Shown piece after piece: positions 1 through 7,928 of a stretch of 35,795 nucleotides of DNA (positions within the stretch are counted from its first letter, which is position 1; the number at the start of each line of letters is the position of its first letter). This DNA comes from Alphaproteobacteria bacterium (GTDB lineage Bacteria > Pseudomonadota > Alphaproteobacteria > Rs-D84). The translations under genes were made by a program, and so were the position numbers. The notes under the pieces are model-generated. The model did no database searches, was not told where the DNA came from, and saw nothing but the letters and a program-made list of their open reading frames with translations. The stretch covers positions 1-35,795 of the forward strand of contig JAFQOQ010000023.1 of NCBI GenBank assembly GCA_017403085.1, in the 5' to 3' direction.

Positions 1-228
1 CAGAAATTTAACCGTCACGAATGTGGCGGTTTAATTTTTGTTGCACAAACTTGGATGAGAACCTGTAGGTTCGAGCCGTAGGCGAAAGGGGCCCATAACA
101 CGAAGTGTGTATGGGAATTTACAATCCTGTAGGGCGTGCCACAATGAGTAGCAGAGCAACATTGTTTGTTGCGATGCGTTAGGAATGCCGCGCAGGTATT
201 AGCCGAGCGAGACTTTTAACCGTCACGA
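1..228. other. Non-coding start of window with repeated hairpins
   Basis: No gene is supported here. The stretch begins and ends with the same 32-nt hairpin (7-38 and 215-246). Between them lies a strong hairpin at 92-115: CCCATA/TATGGG continues into ACAC/GTGT with a GAA loop and one bulged G at 109. A weaker one is GCAAC/GTTGC near 157-173. The arrangement looks like a gene tail or small palindromic element inserted between duplicated terminators. Nothing identifies an RNA gene. Confidence 0.5.
7..38 (+). terminator. Terminator-like hairpin, copy 1
   Basis: The stem AACCGTCAC/GTGGCGGTT (10-18 with 23-31, one G-T wobble) closes a GAAT loop and is followed by TTAATTTTT. It probably ends a gene lying upstream of the window. 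An identical 32-nt copy lies at 215-246. Confidence 0.55.
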
Positions 229-246
229 ATGTGGCGGTTTAATTTT
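215..246 (+). terminator. Terminator-like hairpin, copy 2
   Basis: This is identical over 32 nt to 7-38, with the same 9-bp stem, GAAT loop and T-rich tail. It lies 37 nt before the tspO -10 element, so it would insulate tspO from upstream transcription. Confidence 0.5.
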
Positions 247-281
247 AGTCAATCGTTCCTATGCAATAAATGTCGGATGGG

Positions 282-290
282 TGTTATAAT
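282..290 (+). promoter_or_regulatory. Extended -10 promoter of tspO
   Basis: The sequence is TGTTATAAT, a perfect TATAAT with the extended TG motif. It lies 22 nt before the tspO ATG, leaving a short leader that contains the ribosome binding site AAGGAGAG at 301-308. No clear -35 is visible. Confidence 0.6.
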
Positions 291-312
291 CAGCATAAAA
301 AAGGAGAGAAAT

Positions 313-786
313 ATGAAAAGCTTTTTTATGTTTGTTTTGGCGATTATAATATCGTTCTTGCCAGGGATTTTTGGGATTTTCTTTACACCACATGGCAGTA
401 ATGATTTGTGGTATAATGCATTGAATAAATCAATTTTGACGCCAGATGGATGGGTGTTTATGGTGGCCTGGTCAATATTATATTTTGTTTTGGGTGTTTC
501 ACTGTATTTGATTATGAAATCTAGCAAATCAAGACAAAGCAAATCGCCAGCGTATGCGTTATTTACAATTCAAATGGCGCTGAATGCATTATGGACTTAT
601 TTGTTCTTTGGATTGCAATTTATTGGTGCGGCGTTCTTGGTATTGGTGGCGTTGATTGCAATATCTATTTGGATGGCACGTGTGTTTCGGTCGTTTAATA
701 AAACCGCAATGTATTTGGTGTGGCCGTATATTGCGTGGTTGGTATTTGCGCTGTATTTAAATGGAACAATTTTGCTCTTAAACTAA
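313..786 (+). CDS. tspO: TspO/MBR family membrane protein
   Basis: This 157-residue integral membrane protein belongs to the TspO/peripheral benzodiazepine receptor family. Family members have five helices and bind tetrapyrroles such as protoporphyrin; in bacteria they are linked to porphyrin handling and stress regulation. Visible hallmarks are the W-x2-LY segment with a following Gly in helix 2, Q-x2-LN-x-LW then FFG in helix 3, and PY-x-W-x2-FA-x2-LN in the last helix. The ATG at 313 is chosen over an in-frame codon at 229 because AAGGAGAG precedes it and the shorter form begins directly with the first membrane helix. It appears monocistronic and ends at a hairpin shared with convergent ftsB. 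Family assignment is firm; the ligand is not shown. Confidence 0.9.
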   Translation: MKSFFMFVLAIIISFLPGIFGIFFTPHGSNDLWYNALNKSILTPDGWVFMVAWSILYFVLGVSLYLIMKSSKSRQSKSPAYALFTIQMALNALWTYLFFGLQFIGAAFLVLVALIAISIWMARVFRSFNKTAMYLVWPYIAWLVFALYLNGTILLLN

Positions 787-806
787 AAAGTCCCCCGAAT
801 GGGGGA
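785..806. terminator. Bidirectional terminator between tspO and ftsB
   Basis: The hairpin TCCCCC-GAAT-GGGGGA (791-796/801-806) is preceded by AAAAA. The minus strand therefore reads stem then CTTTTT, a good terminator for ftsB. The plus-strand tail is weaker (TTAAATCTTT) but can serve tspO. Confidence 0.75.
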
Positions 807-1133
807 TTAAATCTTTAAAATTTTAACACGCGGATCGCCGATGTTTAGGTATTTTAACCCCAATTCTTCGACATAATCAGGGCTGTAGTTTTGTAACAGT
901 TCAATATGACGATTTAAGGTGCGTAATTTTTCTTTTTCATCAGATAATTGTTCGCGTTCTGCGCTGAGATGCCAGATGTTCATAAATGATTTTTGAACCG
1001 TTACTTCGCCGACAAATAGTCGTCCCAGCATGAATATAGCAAATACTGTAAAGGCGATGCCCATTTTGCCACGTGCCCCACTGGCCCATGCGCGACCAAG
1101 AAATCCAAATAAATTTTTGATTTTTTCTTTCAT
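807..1133 (-). CDS. ftsB: FtsB/DivIC family septum formation initiator
   Basis: This 108-residue bitopic division protein resembles FtsB/DivIC, which joins FtsL and FtsQ in the divisome and activates septal wall synthesis. It has a short basic cytoplasmic start (KEKIKN...), one membrane segment around residues 24-43, a coiled coil around 55-85 (LSAEREQLSDEKEKL), and the family tail Y-x2-E-x-LGLKYLNIGDPR. The ATG at 1133 is preferred to one at 1142: a perfect extended -10 (1141-1149, minus) sits 7 nt upstream of it, and the longer form would start inside that promoter. No ribosome binding site is visible, so the transcript is probably leaderless. It is divergent from dus with only 19 nt between the starts. 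Confidence 0.85.
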   Translation of the reverse strand: MKEKIKNLFGFLGRAWASGARGKMGIAFTVFAIFMLGRLFVGEVTVQKSFMNIWHLSAEREQLSDEKEKLRTLNRHIELLQNYSPDYVEELGLKYLNIGDPRVKILKI

Positions 1134-1140
1134 TGATGGC

Positions 1141-1149
1141 ATTATATCA
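1141..1149 (-). promoter_or_regulatory. Extended -10 promoter of ftsB
   Basis: On the minus strand this reads TGATATAAT, identical to sites upstream of tkt, hisS and the giant secreted protein. The spacer to the ATG at 1133 is 7 nt, which would place +1 at or next to the start codon. Confidence 0.65.
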
Positions 1150-1152
1150 CAA

Positions 1153-2064
1153 ATGTTTAGTGATAATCAAATTTTTGCTGCACCGCTTGCTGGGATTACA
1201 GACCGGCCGTTTAGACGTATCGTGCGCGAGTTTTCAAAAAATTCGCCCATGGTGACTGAAATGATATCGTGTCATTCAATTGTTGGGGCGCATAAAAATT
1301 GTCTGCGGAATTTCGATAATTATTCAGACGAGGGAAATGTTGGCGCACAAATTTTTGGTGCAGATGTTCATCTGATGGCCGAAGCTGCTAAAATCTTGGA
1401 AAATCAGGGCGCAAAGTGGATTGATATAAATATGGGCTGCCCGGTGCCAAAGGTTGCAACACGCGCCGGTGCAGGGGCATTTTTGATGCGTGACCATAAA
1501 TTGGCTGGGCGCATTATGGCGGCTGTTGTGGGGGCGGTTAAGATACCTGTGTCTATTAAAACGCGTCTGGGGTGGGATTTTGAAAATCAAGATTGGCGTG
1601 ATTTGATTGATATTGCGGCGGATTCTGGGGTTAAATTTGCGACCTTGCATGGGCGTACGCGTGCCCAGTTATATGTTGGGCCGGCGGTATTGCCAAATGT
1701 TGCAGATGCGCCAATTCCAATAATTGCAAATGGCGATATTAAAACCGCAGATGATGTGTCGCGCGCGCTGGGGATGGGATATTGTGGCGCAATGATTGGG
1801 CGGGGCATGTTGGGGCGTCCTTGGGTGTTGGCAGAAATAAATGGGTTCGCAGGTCCAAAAAATGTTGGTGATGTTGTTTTGCAGCATTTGCAATATGCTA
1901 TTGAATATTACGGGGAAAGTACGGCTGTGCCTATGTTTAGAAAACATGCGGCGTGGTATAGCGCAGGGATGCCAAATTCATCAGAATTTCGTATAAAAGT
2001 TAATCAAATTACTGATTCTAAGGTCTTAGAGGTTGCAATTAAAGATTTTTGGTCTATTATCTAG
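1153..2064 (+). CDS. dusB: tRNA-dihydrouridine synthase (DusB type)
   Basis: This 303-residue FMN-dependent enzyme reduces specific uridines in the tRNA D-loop to dihydrouridine. The TIM-barrel hallmarks are present: PLAGITDRPFR at the N-terminus, the catalytic-loop Cys in NMGCPVPKV, SIKTRLGW, LHGRTRAQLYVG, IANGDI, and the phosphate-binding end GAMIGRGMLGRPWV. A short helical tail follows; 303 residues is slightly below the usual 310-340. The start at 1153 gives MFSDNQIFAAPLAG, the normal family start. An in-frame codon at 1030 would run through ftsB on the other strand. rodZ follows after 24 nt, so the two are probably cotranscribed. Subfamily B is inferred from the motif style. Confidence 0.88.
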   Translation: MFSDNQIFAAPLAGITDRPFRRIVREFSKNSPMVTEMISCHSIVGAHKNCLRNFDNYSDEGNVGAQIFGADVHLMAEAAKILENQGAKWIDINMGCPVPKVATRAGAGAFLMRDHKLAGRIMAAVVGAVKIPVSIKTRLGWDFENQDWRDLIDIAADSGVKFATLHGRTRAQLYVGPAVLPNVADAPIPIIANGDIKTADDVSRALGMGYCGAMIGRGMLGRPWVLAEINGFAGPKNVGDVVLQHLQYAIEYYGESTAVPMFRKHAAWYSAGMPNSSEFRIKVNQITDSKVLEVAIKDFWSII

Positions 2065-2088
2065 GAAAGAATAGGGGACTATAAAAAT

Positions 2089-2943
2089 ATGACAGAAAAT
2101 ATTGAAAATAACGAAGTTGTTGAAATCAAGGCAGAAATGACCGCAGGGGAAATGTTGCGAAATGCGCGTACAACTGGTCGTCGCAAACGCGAAATTCCAA
2201 CAATTTCAAAGCAATTATGTATTCGTGAAGAGTTTTTGCAGGCACTGGAAGATGGCAATTATGCGATGATACCAGAACCTGTGTATATTTTGGGATTTGC
2301 GCGAAATTATGCGATGGAATTAGGTTTGAATCCTGATGAAATCGTTAATAAAATTAAGCAAGAAATGGGTATGTTATCAGATTGTGCCGCAGCGGATTCA
2401 GATGAAGACGTTAGTGCGTGTGCAATGCCAAGTATCAAAGAAGAAAGTGGATTTAAAGTTCTGTTGGGCAAGGTTTATCAATTCATTTATCAGAATTGGA
2501 AATGGTTCTTGGCGGGGCTGGCTGTGTTGATAACAGTAATTGTTGTGTTGGTGATGCTAAATTCAGGGAATCAGGACGCGGCACCCGTACAGACAGATGT
2601 TGTGGCACCTGTTGCGCAAGCAATTACAGAACCAGAATATAATGTTAAAGTTCGCGAAAGATTTGGTACAGAAAATCGCGAAAATGCAGATGTTATATTG
2701 CAGGCGTCCCAGGAATCGTGGGTCAAAATTGAAGATGGACGTGGAAATACGATTTTTAGTCGTGTATTGGTTCCTGGTGATGTGTATTATGTCCCACAAG
2801 GTGGTAAATACAAGGCTATATTCGGAAATGCGGGTGGAATTGATGTTTGGGTAAATGGTACATTGGCGCCCAAGGTTGGCGAGTCGCATGTACGAAAAGC
2901 GGGTATTTCATTATCGCCAGATAGTTTGCTATCTAAAAAATAA
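2089..2943 (+). CDS. rodZ: RodZ-like cytoskeletal protein (HTH, TM, DUF4115)
   Basis: This 284-residue protein has RodZ architecture. A cytoplasmic helix-turn-helix domain covers about residues 18-92 (GEMLRNAR, ISKQLCIREEFLQALE, YILGFARNYAMELGL). An acidic linker follows, then a membrane helix at about 137-158, then a periplasmic DUF4115-like beta domain at about 195-275 (ESWVKIEDGRGN, GGIDVWVNG). RodZ anchors MreB filaments to the membrane and supports elongasome activity and rod shape. The ATG is preceded by AGGGGACT. It follows dus by 24 nt and ends before a GC hairpin. MreB is not in this window, so partner and function rest on family knowledge. Confidence 0.85.
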   Translation: MTENIENNEVVEIKAEMTAGEMLRNARTTGRRKREIPTISKQLCIREEFLQALEDGNYAMIPEPVYILGFARNYAMELGLNPDEIVNKIKQEMGMLSDCAAADSDEDVSACAMPSIKEESGFKVLLGKVYQFIYQNWKWFLAGLAVLITVIVVLVMLNSGNQDAAPVQTDVVAPVAQAITEPEYNVKVRERFGTENRENADVILQASQESWVKIEDGRGNTIFSRVLVPGDVYYVPQGGKYKAIFGNAGGIDVWVNGTLAPKVGESHVRKAGISLSPDSLLSKK

Positions 2944-2955
2944 GAACGTATTCCA

Positions 2956-2978
2956 AGGGGCGATAAAAAATCGCCCCT
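2956..2978 (+). terminator. Hairpin after rodZ
   Basis: The stem AGGGGCGA/TCGCCCCT (2956-2963 with 2971-2978) has an A-rich loop. The tail GTCTATTGAAATTTTA is not a clean T-run, so termination may be partial. The uvrA promoter begins immediately downstream. Confidence 0.5.
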
Positions 2979-2983
2979 GTCTA

Positions 2984-3011
2984 TTGAAATTTTATATATT
3001 TCCGTTATATT
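2984..3011 (+). promoter_or_regulatory. Promoter of uvrA
   Basis: TTGAAA (2984-2989), a 16-bp spacer and TATATT (3006-3011) lie 10 nt before the ATG at 3022. The interval has no ribosome binding site, which suggests a leaderless or near-leaderless uvrA message. Confidence 0.5.
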
Positions 3012-3021
3012 TAATTATACT

Positions 3022-5871
3022 ATGTCAGGCGTAATAAAAATTCGCGGTGCGCGCGAAAATAATCTTAAAAATATTGATTTAGATCTGCCAAAAAATAAAT
3101 TGGTGGTATTTACTGGCGTATCTGGTTCGGGAAAGTCGTCGTTGGCGTTTAATACCATATATGCAGAGGGCCAGCGCAGATATGTCGAATCGCTGTCTAG
3201 TTATGCGCGACAGTTCTTGGATATGCAAAAGAAACCAGATGTTGATTTAATCGAAGGTTTAGCGCCTGCTATTTCAATAGAACAAAAAACAACGTCTAAA
3301 AATCCGCGATCAACCGTTGGTACTGTGACAGAAATTTATGATTATTTACGTTTGTTGTGGGCGCGTATTGGTGTGCCATATTCGCCAGTGACAGGATTAC
3401 CGATTAAATCTCAGACAGTGGCGGAAATGGTCGATTGGACAATGAAAATACCGTCTGGGGTAAAAATATTTATTCTGGCGCCATTGGTGCGCGAAAGAAA
3501 GGGCGAATATCGCAAGGAAATTGCGTTTTTGGTAAAGCAAGGATATACACGCGCAATTATTGATGGCGAGTTGGTAGATTTGTCTGCGGTGCCACCATTG
3601 GATAAAAATAAAAAGCACAATATATTTGTAATTGTTGATAGATTGCAAATGCCACCAGAAAATACAGATGACGAAGAATTTCGCAGTCGTATGTATGCGT
3701 CTTTTGAAGGGGCGTTGCGTCTGGTCCCAGGGGCAGTGTTGGTGCGTCGCTTGGATACGAACGAGGATACATTGTATTCTCAAAATTATGCGTGCCCAGT
3801 CAGTGGCTTTACAGTGCCAAAGATAGAACCGCGTTTGTTTTCGTTTAATGCGCCAATGGGGGCGTGTCAAAATTGTGACGGATTGGGCGTACAATTAAAT
3901 ATGTCGCCAGATTTGGTGGTGCCAGATCCGTCAAAGTCAATACTGGGTGGGGCGATTGCGCCGTGGTCACGTGGTGGCATGCTTAGTCAATTTGAGCACT
4001 TATTAGATGCCTTGCATAAGAAATTTAAAATTCCATTATCTAAACCGTGGCATACATTGACCGAAGAACAGAAAAATTTGATTCTGTATGGCAGTGGTGA
4101 CGAGCCGATTAAAATTAATTGGAATGGTTTTGTATATGAAAAACCGTATGAGGGCGTAATTCCAAATATTGAACGACGTTGGCGCGAATCGGATTCTGAG
4201 GCGATGCGAAATGAATTGGCAAAGTATCAGGCCGAAAAACCATGTCCGGTTTGTCATGGCAAACGCTTGAATATTCATGCGTTATGTGTGCGTATAAATG
4301 GCGCGGATATTATGGATGTGTGCGATATGTCTGTGGATGATAGTTTGCGCTGGTTCCAAGATTTACCGAAACATCTGGGGCAAAAAGACAACGATATTGC
4401 GCGTATTGTTTTGCGTGAAATTACAGACAGATTATATTTCTTGCAAAACGTAGGATTGGGATATTTGACGTTGTCGCGCATGGCGGGGACACTGTCCGGG
4501 GGCGAGGCCCAGCGTATCCGTTTGGCGTCGCAGATTGGCAGTGGTTTATCAGGTGTTCTATATGTTCTGGATGAACCGTCAATTGGTTTGCACCAGGCAG
4601 ACAATGATAAGCTGCTGGAAACATTGAAAATGCTGCGCGATAAAGATAATACAGTAATTGTTGTTGAACATGACGAAGATGCAATGCGCGCGGCGGATTA
4701 TCTGGTTGATATTGGGCGCGGCGCGGGTGTAAATGGTGGCAATGTTGTTGCCGCTGGGACGCCACAACAGGTGATAAAAAATAAAGATTCTATTACTGGG
4801 CAATACTTGTCTGGCGCGCGTAAGATTCCGGTTCCAAAAACACGCCGCGCAGGTAACGGAAAATCGATTGTTATATCTGGCGCGCGTGAAAATAACTTAA
4901 AGAATATCACTGTTGAATTTCCGCTGGGTAAATTTATTGCATTGACTGGCGTGTCTGGGTCAGGTAAATCGACATTGTTGTTAGATACGTTGTATCCTGC
5001 GCTGATGCGTGCGTTGTACAATTCTAAACTGGAAACGGGCGCACATGATATAATTCGCGGGATGGAAAATATTGACAAGGTTGTAGATATTGACCAATCG
5101 CCAATTGGACGCAGTCCGCGCAGTAATCCGGCAACATATACGGGCGTATTTGGCGATATTCGTGATTTCTTTGCGTCCCTGCCAGAGGCAAAGGCGCGTG
5201 GATATACGTCTGGGCGTTTTTCGTTTAATGTTAAGGGTGGGCGATGCGAGGCGTGTCAAGGCGATGGACAAATCAAGATTGAAATGAATTTCTTGGCAGA
5301 TGTGTATGTCGAATGCGACTGTTGTCACGGGACGCGATATAACGAAGAAACGCTTGCGGTAAAATACAAGGGAAAATCAATCGCAGATGTGCTAAATATG
5401 ACGGTGGAAGAAGCCTATCGGTTTTTCGTTAATGTCCCGAAAATATCGCGTAAATTAGAATTGCTAAAGCGCGTTGGACTGGATTATATAAAACTGGGGC
5501 AAAGCTCTTTGGATTTATCTGGGGGCGAGGCCCAGCGTATAAAATTGTCCAAAGAATTGGCGGCGCGCAGTACTGGGCAAACGATATATATTTTAGACGA
5601 GCCAACAACAGGTCTGCATTTTGAAGATATTAAGATGTTGTTATCGGTGCTGCACGAATTGGTTGAACAAGGTAATACAGTAATTGTGATAGAACATAAT
5701 CTGGAAGTTATAAAAACAGCGGATTGGATTGTTGATTTGGGGCCAACAGGCGGCGCGGCCGGCGGCCAGGTAATTGCCACAGGTACCCCAGAACAGGTCG
5801 CGGATGTGCCTGCGTCGCAGACTGGAAAATATTTGCAGAAGTATCTGGACAAAACGAAAAAAAGACAATAA
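3022..5871 (+). CDS. uvrA: Excinuclease ABC subunit A
   Basis: This 949-residue DNA damage-recognition ATPase of nucleotide excision repair dimerises, loads UvrB at lesions, and contains two ABC ATPase halves. Seen: Walker [10 protein letters not shown] (residues 32-40) and a second GVSGSGKST; two signature motifs LSGGEAQRI; two Walker B/D-loop motifs ([18 protein letters not shown]); Cys pairs CPVCHG near residue 409; and a C-terminal zinc module with CEAC and CDCC. In the N-terminal zinc-finger-like segment the first pair is C258-P-V-S261, so one expected Cys is Ser, while C282 and C285 are kept. The length is normal. There is no ribosome binding site before the ATG. The SRP M-domain gene follows after 22 nt. 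Confidence 0.97.
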   Translation: MSGVIKIRGARENNLKNIDLDLPKNKLVVFTGVSGSGKSSLAFNTIYAEGQRRYVESLSSYARQFLDMQKKPDVDLIEGLAPAISIEQKTTSKNPRSTVGTVTEIYDYLRLLWARIGVPYSPVTGLPIKSQTVAEMVDWTMKIPSGVKIFILAPLVRERKGEYRKEIAFLVKQGYTRAIIDGELVDLSAVPPLDKNKKHNIFVIVDRLQMPPENTDDEEFRSRMYASFEGALRLVPGAVLVRRLDTNEDTLYSQNYACPVSGFTVPKIEPRLFSFNAPMGACQNCDGLGVQLNMSPDLVVPDPSKSILGGAIAPWSRGGMLSQFEHLLDALHKKFKIPLSKPWHTLTEEQKNLILYGSGDEPIKINWNGFVYEKPYEGVIPNIERRWRESDSEAMRNELAKYQAEKPCPVCHGKRLNIHALCVRINGADIMDVCDMSVDDSLRWFQDLPKHLGQKDNDIARIVLREITDRLYFLQNVGLGYLTLSRMAGTLSGGEAQRIRLASQIGSGLSGVLYVLDEPSIGLHQADNDKLLETLKMLRDKDNTVIVVEHDEDAMRAADYLVDIGRGAGVNGGNVVAAGTPQQVIKNKDSITGQYLSGARKIPVPKTRRAGNGKSIVISGARENNLKNITVEFPLGKFIALTGVSGSGKSTLLLDTLYPALMRALYNSKLETGAHDIIRGMENIDKVVDIDQSPIGRSPRSNPATYTGVFGDIRDFFASLPEAKARGYTSGRFSFNVKGGRCEACQGDGQIKIEMNFLADVYVECDCCHGTRYNEETLAVKYKGKSIADVLNMTVEEAYRFFVNVPKISRKLELLKRVGLDYIKLGQSSLDLSGGEAQRIKLSKELAARSTGQTIYILDEPTTGLHFEDIKMLLSVLHELVEQGNTVIVIEHNLEVIKTADWIVDLGPTGGAAGGQVIATGTPEQVADVPASQTGKYLQKYLDKTKKRQ

Positions 5872-5893
5872 AATAAAAGGAAAAGGAGTAGAA

Positions 5894-6424
5894 ATGTTTG
5901 GGTTTGGTAAAAAGAAAGATAAAAAAGTAAATGAATCTGCGGTTGCCATGGATGCTAAGGCAATGGAAAAAGATTTAGGCATGGATAAAATGCCGTCGGG
6001 CATGAAAGAAACTGCCCAGCGTATGATGTCGGGACAGTTTGACATGAACGATATGTTGGCGCAATTAAAACAGATTAAAAAGATGAGTAATTTTAGCGGT
6101 CTGTTGAAAATGGTGCCCGGGATGAGTGGCGCGGTGTCTGCGATGAAAGAGAAAATTAAAGATGGCAGTGTTGATGCCCAAATTAAAATCTTAGAAGCGA
6201 TGACGCCCGCGGAACGCGCAGAACCAGACAAGATTTTTGCAAATGCCAAGGCGCGTATTGCAGAAACTGCAAAATGTACGGTTCGCGAAGTTGAACATAT
6301 TATTAAACAATATATGAAAATGAAACAACAGATGGCAATGATTCAGCGCATGGGCGGGATGGAGGCTGTGATGGCAAAAATGCAGCAAAATCCAAACTTT
6401 GCGCCAAAGCCACAAGGGAATTAA
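5894..6424 (+). CDS. Stand-alone SRP54/Ffh M-domain-like protein
   Basis: This 176-residue Met-rich protein (23 Met) aligns by eye with the C-terminal M domain of Ffh, the signal-sequence-binding part of the signal recognition particle. Matches are FDMNDMLAQLKQIKKM...VPGM (residues 49-77) to Ffh FDLNDFLEQLRQMKNM...LPGM, MTPAERAEP (103-111) to MTMKERAKP, and VREVEHIIKQYMKM (130-143) to the last helices. No NG GTPase domain is present, and uvrA lies directly upstream, so this is not a sequencing truncation of a full ffh. The RNA-binding RRIAxGSG motif reads ARIAETAK, so binding of the SRP RNA is doubtful. AAAGGAGT precedes the ATG at 5894. It shares an operon with the next gene and rlmE. Homology is confident; function is unknown. 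Confidence 0.75.
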   Translation: MFGFGKKKDKKVNESAVAMDAKAMEKDLGMDKMPSGMKETAQRMMSGQFDMNDMLAQLKQIKKMSNFSGLLKMVPGMSGAVSAMKEKIKDGSVDAQIKILEAMTPAERAEPDKIFANAKARIAETAKCTVREVEHIIKQYMKMKQQMAMIQRMGGMEAVMAKMQQNPNFAPKPQGN

Positions 6425-6426
6425 CT

Positions 6427-7008
6427 ATGAATTATCAACAGAATTTGGTGAAATTAAAAGATTTTTTTGGCATTCGACCGTCTTATGTGTCTTTGCCGGT
6501 GCCGACGTTAAAATCGGACGAAAAATCAAACAAAGTTTGTACGGGGTATATGGTTCAACTAAGATATCCGGATAATACACTGGTATCTTGTTCGTTCAAA
6601 TGTGGAGAGGGTACCGCACAGCGTTCTGCGTGTGATATTGCGCATGATAACGCGATGCGTTTCTATCAAGAACAACAGGCAAAAGCAAGAGGTGTAAATA
6701 TGGCAAAGAAATTTGATTTTAAGCAAGTATTTGAAACAGTTAAGTATAAATTACAGCACGCATTTGATTGGGAAATCGTGGGTGTAAATGCCCCATGGTC
6801 TAATGTGGATGCGCGTGGTAATATTACGGCATGGACGCTGGACGTGTTTTATAAACATCATGGCAGAAAAAGATTTATTTTTGATGTCAAAGATGAAAGA
6901 TTATGGACAACATATAAAAATCCACAAGAAGCAGCCCAGTCAGCATATAAAATGTATTTTGATATGATGCAGAAACAGCGTGCTAAGAAAATGGCATTAC
7001 AGCGATAA
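6427..7008 (+). CDS. Hypothetical protein, possibly dsRNA-binding fold
   Basis: I do not recognise this 193-residue basic protein. It starts 2 nt after the M-domain gene and overlaps rlmE by 1 nt (TAATG), so the three are translationally linked. Residues about 1-85 read as helix, three strands, helix. Y-M-V-Q-L then S-F-K-C-G-E-G-T-A-Q-R-S-A and A-H-D-N-A resemble the Gly-rich turn and second helix of a dsRBD. The second half (W-T-L-D-V-F then F-I-F-D-V then E-A-A-Q-S-A-Y) has a similar strand-strand-helix rhythm, perhaps a divergent repeat. There is no signal peptide or membrane segment. Placement beside rlmE and an SRP-like protein is compatible with an RNA or ribosome role, but that is speculation. 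Confidence 0.75.
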   Translation: MNYQQNLVKLKDFFGIRPSYVSLPVPTLKSDEKSNKVCTGYMVQLRYPDNTLVSCSFKCGEGTAQRSACDIAHDNAMRFYQEQQAKARGVNMAKKFDFKQVFETVKYKLQHAFDWEIVGVNAPWSNVDARGNITAWTLDVFYKHHGRKRFIFDVKDERLWTTYKNPQEAAQSAYKMYFDMMQKQRAKKMALQR

Positions 7009-7667
7009 TGAAAATTACAAACAAGAAAATTGCTGGGAAAAAATCATCTGTCGCGTGGCTGCAACGCCAGGCGGCAGATCCGTATGTTGCGCGTGCGCAC
7101 AAAGATGGCTATCGCGCGCGCGCGGCATATAAACTGATAGAAATGGATGAAAAATTTCATTTCCTGCGCAATGGCCAGGTTGTCGTTGATTTAGGGGCGG
7201 CGCCGGGGTCATGGTCGCAATATATTGCGCGTACGTATCCAAAGTCTAAGATTTTTGCGATGGATTTGCTGGAAATTTCGCCAATTGTTGGCGTTGAAAC
7301 GTACCAGGGCGATTTTACGTCTGATGCGGCGTTGCAGTGGCTGGAAGAAAAATTAGGTCTGGCGCATGATGTGGTTGGGGCAGGGACGGTGGATGTTGTT
7401 GTGTCTGATATGGCGCCGAATACGGTGGGGCATAAAAAGACAGATCATATTCGCCAGATGGTGCTGTTGGAATATGCGTTCGATTTTGCAGTACGTGCGT
7501 TAAAGGTTGGCGGGACATTTGTGTGCAAATCTTTTACTGGCGGGACAACAAATGAATTGTTAAAGCAAATAAAAGAAAGATTTCAGTCGGTTCATCATAT
7601 AAAACCACCATCTTCGCGCAAGGATAGTGTGGAAATGTTCATTGTTGCGATGGGGTTTCGTGGATAA
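7008..7667 (+). CDS. rlmE: 23S rRNA 2'-O-methyltransferase RlmE (FtsJ)
   Basis: This 219-residue AdoMet-dependent enzyme 2'-O-methylates the A-loop uridine of 23S rRNA (U2552 in E. coli) late in 50S assembly. Seen: YVARAHKDGYRARAAYKL with K42 of the K-D-K-E catalytic tetrad, the AdoMet loop VDLGAAPGSWSQY (60-72), SDMAPN (catalytic Asp), VCKSF (Lys) and SVEMF (Glu). Its ATG overlaps the preceding stop by one base. It is the last gene of the presumed uvrA/M-domain/hypothetical/rlmE unit and is followed by a strong terminator. Length is typical. Confidence 0.95.
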   Translation: MKITNKKIAGKKSSVAWLQRQAADPYVARAHKDGYRARAAYKLIEMDEKFHFLRNGQVVVDLGAAPGSWSQYIARTYPKSKIFAMDLLEISPIVGVETYQGDFTSDAALQWLEEKLGLAHDVVGAGTVDVVVSDMAPNTVGHKKTDHIRQMVLLEYAFDFAVRALKVGGTFVCKSFTGGTTNELLKQIKERFQSVHHIKPPSSRKDSVEMFIVAMGFRG

Positions 7668-7669
7668 GG

Positions 7670-7691
7670 CGCGCCAACGGCGCGTTTTTTT
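7670..7691 (+). terminator. Intrinsic terminator after rlmE
   Basis: CGCGCC-AAC-GGCGCG (7670-7675/7679-7684) is followed by seven T. This is a clear end to the upstream unit. Confidence 0.9.
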
Positions 7692-7713
7692 ATATAAATC
7701 TGATTTTTATTAG

Positions 7714-7742
7714 TTAGGATTTCTGTATATTTATGATATAAT
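7714..7742 (+). promoter_or_regulatory. Extended -10 promoter of the giant secreted protein
   Basis: TGATATAAT (7734-7742) has a weak TTAGGA 17 bp upstream. The gene start at 7929 implies a leader of about 180 nt, unusually long for this window. The leader is T-rich and does not show the A-B-C-D arrangement seen at 16774. Confidence 0.55.
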
Positions 7743-7928
7743 ACCCGTAATGCATGTCTGGTGCGAAAAAAACAATGTACCGTGTTTTTTATTTGTCAAG
7801 GTAATGATGTGCAGATGGCGTTTTTTTACATGAAAGATATAAAAAATGCCAAAAAGGGATTTTTTTGCTTGTGTCACATGGTCGATTTTTTCTACAATGT
7901 GTGCATAAAGAGAAAAGAAGTGGGAAGA

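Noticed and set aside
60..90. GGTTCGAGCC resembling a tRNA T-loop
   Set aside because: The flanking five bases do not pair as a T-stem, and no acceptor or anticodon arm can be drawn.
7750..7833. A 27-codon ORF whose ATG lies 7 nt after the TGATATAAT promoter of the giant gene, like a leaderless leader peptide
   Set aside because: Its codon content is unremarkable, there is no hairpin or terminator after it, and the leaderless position may be chance.
7761..7928. In-frame N-terminal extension of the giant protein
   Set aside because: It would place 56 unrelated residues before a good signal peptide. Its start lies in the T-rich leader without a ribosome binding site.
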